A stretch of DNA of 64,000 nt from Agrypnia vestita (lineage: Eukaryota > Arthropoda > Insecta > Trichoptera > Phryganeidae). Under the pieces are notes generated by a model. That model searched no databases. It saw only the letters and a program-made list of their open reading frames with translations, and was not told where the DNA came from. The DNA lies in assembly GCA_016648135.1 (NCBI GenBank), contig JADDOH010023626.1, forward strand, positions 1 through 64,000, given 5' to 3'. A program made the translations under genes and the position numbers. Numbering within the stretch: position 1 is the stretch's first letter; each line of letters begins with the position of its first letter. Positions 20,471 through 31,400 of this stretch are shown here, in pieces.

Positions 20471-22680
20471 TACGCCCCCTATTGTTCTCCCAGTTTGCGG
20501 CTAATCTCGATGCTTTTCTGGTATGTAGGCCTAAACACTTTGTTATTTCACGAACGCTTTGTTCACTGTTCATATCCCTATCCCGTCACCAAAAACACAT
20601 TGCAAAATGAATTAAACTTAAGGAAAATACTACAGTACAAATTGGCAAAGGCGGAAAATTGAAAACACAAATCCGCATCAACACTTTACCCAACATTACC
20701 CAAAAATAAAACTGCTTACATATACATACTTAATTCAATCGACACGCCAGACATATTTTTATCGAGCAGTTATTTCTACCATTATTGACTAATTACATGG
20801 GATTGACGCAGGGTTTCGTTAGATCACAGTAAAATTCCTTGAGAATGCATTACAATATTAATCTTATTATTAAGTCGTCGGTTTGATTCTTACAGTAGGC
20901 CTCTCAATATTTAACGTTATTTATACATTACATCGTTACAGGTCAATCCTTATCATTAACATTGATTTAACGCTATTTATACATTACATCATTACAGGTC
21001 AATCCTTATCATTAACATTGATTCAACGTTATTTATACATTACATCATTACAGGTCAATCCTTATCATTTACATTTAAAATTTACCACTCCGCATATCCT
21101 CTTCCTTTCTTTCTCTTTTTTTATTTTTTTTTTTTCTTTAACAATGACAACATGTACTTGATACTTAGTTTTATTTCTAATTTTAGCTTAAATAAAACAA
21201 GCTATCGTACTTCTTAGTTGGACCAAACATATTTGTCAATATGTGACATAGAGATACAAAACAAAGGGCTAAAATTATACAGACATCGTGGCATTTCTTA
21301 GTGAATCAATTAACATAAAAACTTATTTACATGGGATACATGCTCCAAGCGGGTCCCCTAATGTTAATGTTCTGTATATACCTTTGTAATTTCTTTTGGG
21401 ATTACAAAGTACATGAATTTGCATCAACGCCACTTTCCCGAAAGGAATGCTTACATATACTAACATAATCAAATTCGATAAACATTTTTTTTTCAAGAAA
21501 TTATGTTAAACCTTATTACTAGAAGAACAATTAAGAAAACTTGGCGTAAATTAATTAACGTAACATTATTTACACCTAAATAATGAAAATTCTTACTTCA
21601 ATATGTAAGCTGGATTGAATGCAAAACATTTTTTTTTAGGACTTTCATTATACTAATCATTATCTTATCAAATCAGCTTTCTTCCACCCCTGGTATAAGA
21701 ATAAAAATAGAGAACACTAAAAAAAATTATATAAGCCACATTCCACCAGGCAGACAATTGAAAATTTTCCAAACAAGAATTATTTTGAAACACTACCAGT
21801 AGCGGAAGTCCCTACTACAATTAACTAACTTCATAATTTTCGTTATGTTTTTCTTTTTTTTTAAAGCGGACAAATACCAAAGTGAATGGTGTATCGTAAA
21901 GAGTGAAATTAATTACAAATAAATAATAATAAAGCTCGAAAGCTTTATTATTACTAGATTAAAACAACTATTTTAAAACAGACCGACAAATCATATTGCT
22001 TAAACGAGTAATCAAAACAATAATTGCATGTTTACAGATAGGTTATATACCTACAACCTACAAATTTGTATAAAAAAAAACACAATATTGGGAGCTTGAA
22101 TAACTAATGACAAATTAACATTATTCTTAAAAATAATTAAAACTCACAAATTATAATTATTCAACTAGGTGTATGTAATATATGAAAACATAAGACATGA
22201 AAGCCTCGATCTGAAGTAATATTAATGTTTATTCCAACACGGCATTTACTTATTTGCAATTAATTAAACTATTTTGTTTCAACCCCGTGTGCTAAAATTC
22301 ATTCTGCAGACAGATTTCAAAAGACTAAAAAGTCGGAATCTTATATCTCTTCAACCGTGTTACATCTTTTCACGAGATAATATTCTATTACGTTATATAT
22401 TATATATTACATCAATATCAAACATCGTCGGCAATAATACAATCAAGTTTTTTTCCTTTTGTTACGATCAATACATTTTTTATTATTTGCTACAAGTTAG
22501 ATTAATTCGGGATGATCTCGTTATTATTTCAAATTGCAATGTCCCGTTCATTTCGGTACTTAACAATAGAATACAGAATAAATGAGAAAACTACATATAA
22601 AACGAGTAACATCCACCTGCAGAGGTGGCCTGGGTTATCTAAACAATCATTACCTTACTTAAATTAAACATATCAGTTGC
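20471..22680. other. AT-rich stretch without a recognised gene
   Basis: Apart from the tandem repeat at 20911-21075, only short frames without conserved content are seen. Confidence 0.6.
20911..21075. repeat. Three-copy tandem repeat, 56-bp unit
   Basis: GGTCAATCCTTATCATT starts at 20941, 20997 and 21053, each preceded by TATTTATACATTACATC. The unit length is exactly 56 bp and the copies are nearly identical. Confidence 0.95.
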
Positions 22681-22716
22681 TCATTAATTAGGTACATATT
22701 ACATTGATATTATGAT

Positions 22717-23515
22717 TCACCACTTTGCCTCAATTTCTAATTCGGCCTCTACCTTCTTAATTGATTGACCCCTGTTATCTTTATTGATAATGACCGCCTG
22801 GTCGTGCGTTGCGGGATCCTCGCGCCCTTATAATAATAATATAATTTATACGATCCTACATCTCGCGGATAGTGTCGCCATGTGGTGGATCGGTATGTCA
22901 GCGCTTTCTAAAACATCTCTATTGTCTGTCGAGGACAATAGTAAGTTTACTGCGACGACTTTCGGAATTATTATCTTGTTTTTCTAAAAAAATGTCTTTC
23001 CCAAAACAATGGCGACTTCTCTAACAAACGCAGCTTTCTAAACCGTTGTCCCATGTGTTCGCATTTGGCCAAGATGTTCTTTCTATTGTTTAATCGGGGT
23101 TAGAGATATACGTCCCGCTGCAAGAAAAGGTTTACCGTTTTTACCCTTCCAAGATGTTACTTAAGAACAAAAGGTTGCGAACGTGTTGTCCATCCTAACA
23201 AAAGGCCGTGCACTCTTAATGTCTTCGGCGATGCCCAACGCCCTCGGCAACCCTAACTTTCTAATTCATTGTTTCGTATGTTTTATGGCGGGCTATCCTA
23301 AGGCGATCGTCCGTCGCAATGTTATTTTTTTGAACAATAGGTCACATATTTCGTCCTCGAACAAAAGATCGAACATGCCGGGGCTGCCCTGGCTGTGACC
23401 ACATGGCGCGTGATTTTCGATATTGCCCTAGGACGAAATTAATAACCTGGTTCGCGTCATATTCCGGTATAGTCCGTCTAAGTTATCTGAAGAATGGCCA
23501 AATTTGGAACTAACG
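22717..23515. other. GC-richer block of unknown origin
   Basis: This stretch is clearly richer in G and C than its flanks. One minus-strand frame has long stop-free pieces (for example FDLLFEDEICDLLFKK and ESADIPIHHMATLSAR) but also about nine stops, near chance. I recognise no protein in any frame. Confidence 0.3.
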
Positions 23516-23621
23516 ACGCCATATTGGATTATCTACAGCTGACAGACCTTTGACAGACTTTGTTTACAGAGGGGTTCACGACTGTTTCGATAGTTTTTTA
23601 AGAAAATTTTAGATTATCACC

Positions 23622-23974
23622 ATGCCAAAAACCATTAAAAGCGGTGTTCGGGAAATAATATTGAAAATGCACACGTTTTTTGAAGAGGAACAACGTCTAA
23701 AAGCCCCAACTATACCGTTTGATTTTGTTCATAGACTTATTGCCGCCTCTTCACGTTAGTGCTGCCATGCAGTTATAATGATTTTCCCATACTTAGTTTT
23801 TTATTTTACTATTATACAATATCTTCAGGTATTTCTGAATCGGCAATTTACAAAATAGTTAAAGAAAGTAAAGTGGTCGTGGAAATGGGCATTAAAATAT
23901 CTAAACCCGGAAAAAAAAGAACAAGGATAAGTGGAAAAATTGAATTAGAAGCCGTAAGATGCGAAAAGTTTTAG
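23622..23974 (+). CDS. Small HTH protein related to a transposase N terminus, two exons
   Basis: Exons 23622-23754 and 23829-23974 join through a GTTAGT donor and a TCTTCAG acceptor to give 92 residues. The protein begins MPKTIKSGVREIILKMHTFF, then APTIPFDFVHRLIAASSRIS and ESAIYKIVKESK, a helix-turn-helix, then SKPGKKRTR. This order (GVREIIxKxxxFF, PxxxVxxRxxxATGxSExTIxxIVKE, SPGKKRxR) is known from the N terminus of DDE-type transposase-like proteins common in insects. Here the frame stops soon after IELEAVRC, so the catalytic domain is missing. It may be a truncated copy or an adapted short protein. A rearranged relative lies at 28035-28280 on the other strand. Confidence 0.6.
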
Positions 23975-24102
23975 AACATATTTTATTCGATAATTTTTTA
24001 CATAGAATTTTTATTATTTATACTTTTTATTACATAATTCATTAACGAGTTCATTTGTATAAACATCTTTCTTCAAAAATAAACTTTTTTATTTATGCAC
24101 AT

Positions 24103-24251
24103 TAAAGACTGGTTGCATCAACTTACTTTATAGCAATAGTTCATTTAAAGCATAGATTTTTACGAGAGCGATTTTTGATCGGTGGAAAATGCAAAATATC
24201 TATGCTTTGAAAGAAAGATTACTATAAACCAAGTTGATACAACGGCCCTAA
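24103..24251. mobile_element. Foldback MITE, family A copy 2
   Basis: GGTTGCATCAACTTACTTTA at the left is mirrored by AAACCAAGTTGATACAACGG at the right, and AAAGCATAGATTTTT by ATATCTATGCTTT. The plan is the same as at 4474-4621. Confidence 0.75.
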
Positions 24252-24319
24252 ACCGATTTATATCCTTAGGTGTTACTGAGTTAAACATGGTGGTCATGAT
24301 CATGAGACACCGAATAAAA

Positions 24320-24502
24320 CCGGCGCCACACTGCGCGGATCTTCCGCCGCGTCTCTTCTGTCGTGGAACATCGCTACATTTCTTTCTATACAATATTATA
24401 ACTTATTGAACACACTACGCGGATGATCGGTCGATCTATTTGCTTTGCCGATTTGGCGCAACGGAAAAAACGCGGCGGAAGATCTGCGTAATGTGGCGCC
24501 GG
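24320..24502. mobile_element. MITE with CCGGCGCCACA termini
   Basis: CCGGCGCCACACTGCGCGGA then TCTTCCGCCGCG is mirrored by CGCGGCGGAAGATCTGCG and TGTGGCGCCGG. Confidence 0.75.
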
Positions 24503-24861
24503 CCTAAAAGAATTATTATTGTTTGTTTTTTTTTCCTGAAAATTGTATTTTTCTTTGATTTTGAAAAAACGCCATTTTGTGACGTTGTGTATTTTACGAA
24601 TGTATATTTTGATAAATTTATTTGTACGTTAGTTTACATTTTTTGTTTTTTATCGTGTCGTATACTGCTTAATAACTTGTTTAAGAAAAAACGAATTTGC
24701 ATAAAATTCCCTACAAATGAAATAATTTTTAGACTATGGGCAGTACCACAACGATTGGGACGCCCTCCTTTATTCTCCAGATAAGGTGGACGGACTATAC
24801 ATCATATTAATTTTAGCCAACCTCAGTCAACCTCCACCAACCTCCGCCAACCTGAGCCAAA

Positions 24862-24908
24862 ACCCTTGTACACAATGGACCAACCTCAGCCAATGTGTAC
24901 AGGGCCCT
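24862..24908. repeat. Small inverted repeat upstream of IKK-gamma
   Basis: CCCTTGTACACAATGG is mirrored by CCAATGTGTACAGGG. It is preceded by repeated CCAACCTC words. Confidence 0.6.
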
Positions 24909-25037
24909 TATGGAATCAAGAATAGCGAAGTGATGTCATATGTCTCTTTTCTATGGTGAAGTCATGTCACAAACGTGTTTTCTATGTATTATAGTATATA
25001 TCAGATGGTATTATTGTGCGTAATTTTATCGCGAAAT

Positions 25038-25047
25038 GGGGGTTCCT
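25038..25047 (+). promoter_or_regulatory. kappaB-like site upstream of IKK-gamma
   Basis: GGGGGTTCCT fits the NF-kB/Relish-type consensus GGGRNWYYCY and lies about 150 bp before the IKK-gamma start codon. The gene product acts upstream of Relish, so feedback would be possible. Only the match is seen. Confidence 0.35.
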
Positions 25048-25194
25048 AATGTCAAAACCGTGAATCTTTTTGTTGGTTTTTGTGCACTATCTATTTATAA
25101 TGAGACGTAATATTACCTGCTAGTGCTTTTTGGTTGAGTCGTTCTTTACATTAGTAATATTTTGTTATTACATTTCGCCTAGAAATTTCTCATC

Positions 25195-25431
25195 ATGAAT
25201 TCCTCCACACCACGAAATAGTCATTGTGAAGAAGATTCTTTCATAATTCTTGGAAGTACGTCACCCAAAACGAGTATGGAATTGGCTATGATAGAATCGA
25301 AGATATTGCAGAGTTCTAAGGGCTCAGATTTATTCAAATTGACCAACACGTCTCCCGGCCACACTAAAATTTCATCATCTCAATTGGAGGATGAAATGAT
25401 GACATTCAAAGCTCATTTTAATCTGGAACAG
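25195..25431 (+). CDS. kenny: IKK-gamma exon 1 (LIR motif)
   Basis: It encodes MNSSTPRNSHCEEDSFIILG to NLEQ and ends at GTATGA in phase 0. The acidic EED before F-I-I-L fits the LC3/Atg8-interacting motif [FWY]xx[LIV]. Drosophila Kenny has an N-terminal LIR that leads the IKK complex to selective autophagy, so conservation here is meaningful. Confidence 0.85.
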
Positions 25432-28400
25432 GTATGAAGTCAATTATGTGGAATCAATAGATATTTTCTCTTCTCTGTGTTAGTGTCGACGCAAACTGAT
25501 ATTGTTTTCTTTTTTATCTTTATCTCGAGATATTCATCATTGTCTTTTAATTTGATATATACTGTGAGTCATTGAAATATTTGAATGTAGTGTATAATTT
25601 ATTTACATTGAGAACAATTTTTGAGATTATTTATCAAAATTATGTCACCGACTTGTCAAAAATGATAATCGATAAGCATTTTAGTCGAAAAACTGTAAGA
25701 AATTAAATGCTTTTTTAATTCACTTCTTATTTATAATTTGTCCGATTTCGATCTGTAAAATAATGGAGGTAAATGATATATAAAGTCACTAAAAAATGTG
25801 TTCTCAAAGTTGTTCTTGCATGTAGGTCTCTTCAAATATTTCCCTTGTTATATTTTATATACCTATTCATTATAATATTTCAGCCATCTCCAGCATCCGT
25901 GGAAATGGCTAGTGCCGTCATAATGGAATGTTCAGATACTACGGAAGTACAAGCCAAAATAGTCGAACTGCTCGAAGAGAATTTAATTCTTCGCAGGACA
26001 CTTAAGCAAAACAACTTTTCCATGAGAGAACAATTCAAATCGATCATTGATTGGCAGGATGACATGATGAAAACGCATCAACTACACAAAAGCAAGTTTT
26101 TTGAAACAAGAGAACTCGTCGAAAAGGTATTTAAAAGATAACACAAAATAATGTTTGCTATTTAAAATGCTACAAGCATTTTTATGATGTATAAAATTCC
26201 CACTCACCACAATGGGCATATCGATGGCCCCCACGTAAACTCGGATATCAAAAATTAATTTTGACTTTTTTGTATCGATACATACGAATACTCTTCTCCG
26301 CAATATAAAATTAAAAACAAAAATTTTTTTCAAAAAAATAAAAGCGGATAAATATGCTCATTCTGTATATGAAACCAAACTTCAAACAGCTCTCCTGCCT
26401 TAGTTGATGTAGGGACTGTCTTAGATTAGACTGTCATTCATATGTACACTGGTGAGTGAGAATTTTATACATCATACAAATGTTTTTTTTTTTTTGTTTC
26501 TTAAATTTATTTTTTGTACATGTATTCAAATAAAAATATCAGGGCTCTAACCGCTGACCACTAGATCACTATGAGATTGTTTTAACCACCATGCAAATAA
26601 CTTTCCATTAGTATCTCACAATATTAAGTGTCTCTTCCCCACTAATGATGATGAAACTAAGAGATTTGATACTTCTTTCAATTCAATTTATTTACATTTA
26701 CATTACAAACATATGTTTAATTGGTAAATATTACTAACGAGTGAGATAATATACAAACAACAAAATATCAAATGTATATAAATTCATTCATATCAAAGGT
26801 GTAGGAGAATCCTGCTTTGGAAAACCCCTTCAGACACATGGAAAATGTATGAGGAGTGTAGATTAGTAGGTGTATGTTAAAGGTAGAAAGTTTTAGGGAT
26901 CATTAAGTGAGGAATGACTGAAATGGAATATTTGTGAATCTACCGACAGTGTCTTCATTTTCTTTCAACTCTTTTGGAAAACATTCAATATATTGAATGC
27001 ATTTTAAATAGCCTTTTTAAAAATAGACCAATGCATTATAATGTACTTTACTACTATAGGATAATTTTTAAATTCTCCACTTTCAAAAAACAATCCTCAT
27101 GTGAAAAATGTAAGGCAAATGAAACAAAAATAAATATGTATATGACAGTGTGTTGGATTGTGGTATAACAATATGCATTCTGAAAATTAAGAGATTTTGT
27201 TTTTTATGGAACTGTATGGTTATGGAGTAAACTAGCTGTTGACTAGTGATAATCAAACTGTCAAGTTATTATTTGAGGTTTGTTTCTTACTGTATGATGA
27301 TTGGAAAATGAGATATAACTGTTTTCTAGTACTGACGGTTTCCCATCAAATGATGAAAAAAGTTACCAACCATTGAAATAATGTAATACAAATCTCAAAT
27401 AGTTATTAATATGTAACCGGTTAAAATACTGTTATTACTGTTGAACCAAGCGAACTTTTAAATCTTATATCGTTGGAGGTATTTTTGAAATTAGTTCATC
27501 AGGGATCTCTTCGGGTTCAGGGGAATTTTAATCAATAATAACAGATTTAAAGTTGGAAGAAAAATCAACTTCATATGAGGACAAAAACTGTTGCATTCAG
27601 GAGAAAAAGTATTTGCCAATGTCTTCATTCATTTTTCTTCTCAGTAGTTGTAAGTACTTATGAAAATTCATAAACGATTTCAAGATGTGTAAGCGTAATG
27701 TGGCACACACTATGGGAACTGCTATATTTTATAACCTATTAATCTAATAAAAAAAATTGTAGGAGCGTGTACTCATGTACGCGCGGTAGAATATACTTTG
27801 ATGTAGTTGTGATAATTGATATTTAGATATTGGTTAAAAATGTGTTTTAAAACGATAATACGATGTGTAGGGAAATGAAAAATATAATTGATAATACTTT
27901 AAAATTGTTAAAATATTAATACATATTTGTTTTTGAAGAGGTAAAAATGTAACTGTCAGTTTGTTATAACTAAAATAAGAGATAAATGTATTCTAATGTC
28001 TTGATATTCATCGCCGTCAGTCATCAGCGTTGCAGACATATGATGCGACAAATCAAAAAACGTGTGCATTTTCAAAAAAAGTCCAAGTGTCTACCCACTT
28101 TCATGTTTTATTGATTGTCAGCCCAAAATGGTTCCGTATTCAAAAGTTTCGAAACTATACAACTTTGACAACTGCATTGAATCGTTTTTTGTTTTGAAAA
28201 TAAATATCTGATAATTACGTCATTTTTGCAATATATTATTTCTCGAGTATCACTTAATCGTTTTTGGCATGGTGACAAACAAAAATGCAAACATTGTTAT
28301 ATTATATATTAGCATAATACGAAAACAAAAACAGTTTAATGCGCGTATTTCGTGGTCTCGCATTCCCGCTACATGCTATGCACGCTGCACATGCGCATCT

Positions 28401-31400
28401 TCCGTTACTTAAAATTAATAAAGTTAAGGCGGGACAAACAATTTTCAAGCTGTCAAAAGCGGCGATATGCATCGATAGATCATGCTACTTCAATACGAGA
28501 TCGAGACATGAACAAATGTCATATCAGATAAGCCTTGCACGAGCGTATTTATTTACATGTCATGCAATACAGAAAGGTTGCGAGGAAATGAGACAACCAT
28601 ACGGAGTACCGACATATAAAATATGTGGGAACGCAAGTCAAGATCGCGCACTATTATTAGAATTTTAAATGTTTTAAGTCTAGAATTTACAAAAGCGTAT
28701 TTATATTTCTCCAATAATTTATGTATTATAAAAAATAGTAAACAACAATTTTTCTTATATCACTGTTTTTTAATTTAAAACTTATGTCGCATAAGCAGAT
28801 TTAGATATTATTTTGACTTCCGACTGAAATGTCAAAAGACCTGTGAATTAAACTTAATACAAATATTTTTTTGTCTAAAATAAACAAAAAACTACTCCAA
28901 CAATACGCATTGAATTAAAAAGAAAATTAACAACCATTAATCTATATTTTAAAAATTATGTCGTAAATTAATATCTTACTTGACTTTATAAATTACAATG
29001 ACATCTTCGTGAATATACCGCCGTCACCAAAATACGCACATGACGCAAGTTCAACGTGATTTTATCAGTAGAAAAGCAAAATAATATCAAACTAGTTTGA
29101 TATTATTTTGCTTTTCTATCAAAAAAACTTTCGAATATATAACATGGTATTATTTTGAACTAATGTCAAATTTAGCATAAAAACACGTTTTAAAGTGATT
29201 TTTTTATGAAAAAGTGTATGGACCACAGAGAAACGTCCGCCTCTCCCGCACGGCACGCGGCATCTGATTCAAAACTGCGCTATTTCTTGACACATTTCAC
29301 ACTTTAGAATTTTTATTTTTAAATAATAATTAACATATTTTTAATAAAAAATGTAACTTTTTTATAGTGAATGAAGACTCAAAGTGCGAATATAGATACA
29401 ATATATCGTTTAAAATCATCTTTTTATATGAATAAACAATATTTGAAAAGCATCAAAATCGTAAAAATTTATAGCATTTTAAAAATATTATTACTTTTAT
29501 TAATATTGAATATTTCTTAATATCCTACGTACGGATTCTAGATGATTAAGCAAACTTTATATGTATAAAAAAAACATAGTATGCTTACATACAAATTTTC
29601 AACGAACGAATCGTCGCCCGGGAACATTAAAAACATTTTTTTTGCCGCGGCCTGTGGATTAATGCTTATATTTTTCTTATTTATTATAAACAATGTTCAG
29701 TTTATTACTTTTATATAAGAACAAAGGTTCTATCTAAGTTATCGCCCTAAAAAAATTGCAATCTATCATATGAATTCTGATATAAATGAATAATGAAAAC
29801 CCACATTTTCGTAAAAAACGCCGAAATATGCATTCGCAGTGAATGTACCGCCTTAATAAAAAATTTACCCTGAATGTGTATAACTTTGAAAATTACAAAA
29901 TTCCATTAATATTTATTGTGAATAATTACTCCTTCACTAGCTTTATCTTTGTAGGATCAACGACATTAACAATTTCCATTTAAATATATTCATCTTTTTA
30001 CAGTTACGTGTGGACAATTCAAAATTGAGAAAAGAATTAGATATTCTAAAAAATGAAAAACTTTTGACTTCTCAAAATAATGACATTTTAGCCATGTCAT
30101 CTCCAAATGGCCCTGTGGAAGCGAAGACTGCTCTGTCATCCAACGAAAGTGACAAAATTGTAGAAATTTGGACCTCTCAATTGGAGACAGTGGAACGACA
30201 AAGGAAACAGGTCATTGAGGACAATGAGAAATTATTGGCAGACAAAGAGAATATGGAAAAAGAATTGAAGTTTATTCAACAGCAAAATATTGATTTGAAG
30301 AAAATAAGTGACACCGCACAGGAGGTATTTTTTTTACACTATAATGTTCTGTACATTTTAACCCTTAAATGCATATTGTGCCGAAAACGGAACATTGATT
30401 TTGTTTTCAATTATCACACAAAATATTTGTCATTCTTTATATCGATCCTTATAAAAGTATTCCTCAGTCATTGAATTAAAAAAAAAAAAAAATTTTGTCC
30501 ATGCCCAAACGGCCATTTTTTACTAAACTATCAAATTATAGAAAAAGTCGATGTCTTTATCTTTATGTCCGTATTCGATCAAAAGAAATCTTGGTTATTT
30601 GAAAAATATAAAACGAGCAGGTTTGTTTATCAATTTTGTATTCATACAATTATTTTTATCTTTTTTATACTAAATGCACAGGAAGTCATGCATTAATTTA
30701 GCATTAAATGCACAATTTAGCGGCAATGTGGTGCCGAAAACGGCACATGGTAATTTTTTGAAAAAATAAATGAAAAAATAAAACAATGATTTTTTTTACT
30801 ATTTTTCCCTTAGTCTACGGGTGAAGCTCTATAAAATATTTTTTTTTCACACAAAAATCAGACTTCATGCATTTAAGGGTTAAGATTACTGGAACTTTTA
30901 ACCTATTAATTGCCACTAAAATCCCATTTCAAACAACAAAAAATCAACATTTTTGTAATTTTTCTTTTTAATAAAAAATCATGAAAATATGTGTATATTT
31001 AAAAAAACACACATTCATATTATTTTATCATAAGTGTCGATGTGCAATGATTTATTTATCGTTTAAGTAAAAAAAATTTTTTTTTTTCAATTCCGTTAAT
31101 GTCGCCAGTACAAAGTATGCTTTAACTGGTAGGTCCTAGGTTAGACCGTATGTTATATCATTTATAAATTAATGATTATACATTTTCGCAAAGAATATAT
31201 GCAATAAGGGTTGAACAATGTATGATTACAATTTTTTATTTTCAACAGAATATACTGTTGAAAGTGTTAAAAATGCATATTCTATAGCAAGCTGTATATG
31301 TACTACATATATGGGGTATAAAAGCAAATGCAGAGAAATATCCAAAAAATAAAAATAAATGTTTTGAATTGCAGTTACCGAGGACTACTTATTTAAAAGG

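Noticed and set aside
19957..20662. 76-residue frames in the GC-rich block
   Set aside because: No conserved content; frames overlap and end in simple CAACTC repeats.
22717..23515. Endogenous viral or cellular gene on the minus strand
   Set aside because: About nine stops in roughly 266 codons is close to random expectation, and no motif is recognised; kept only as an unexplained block.
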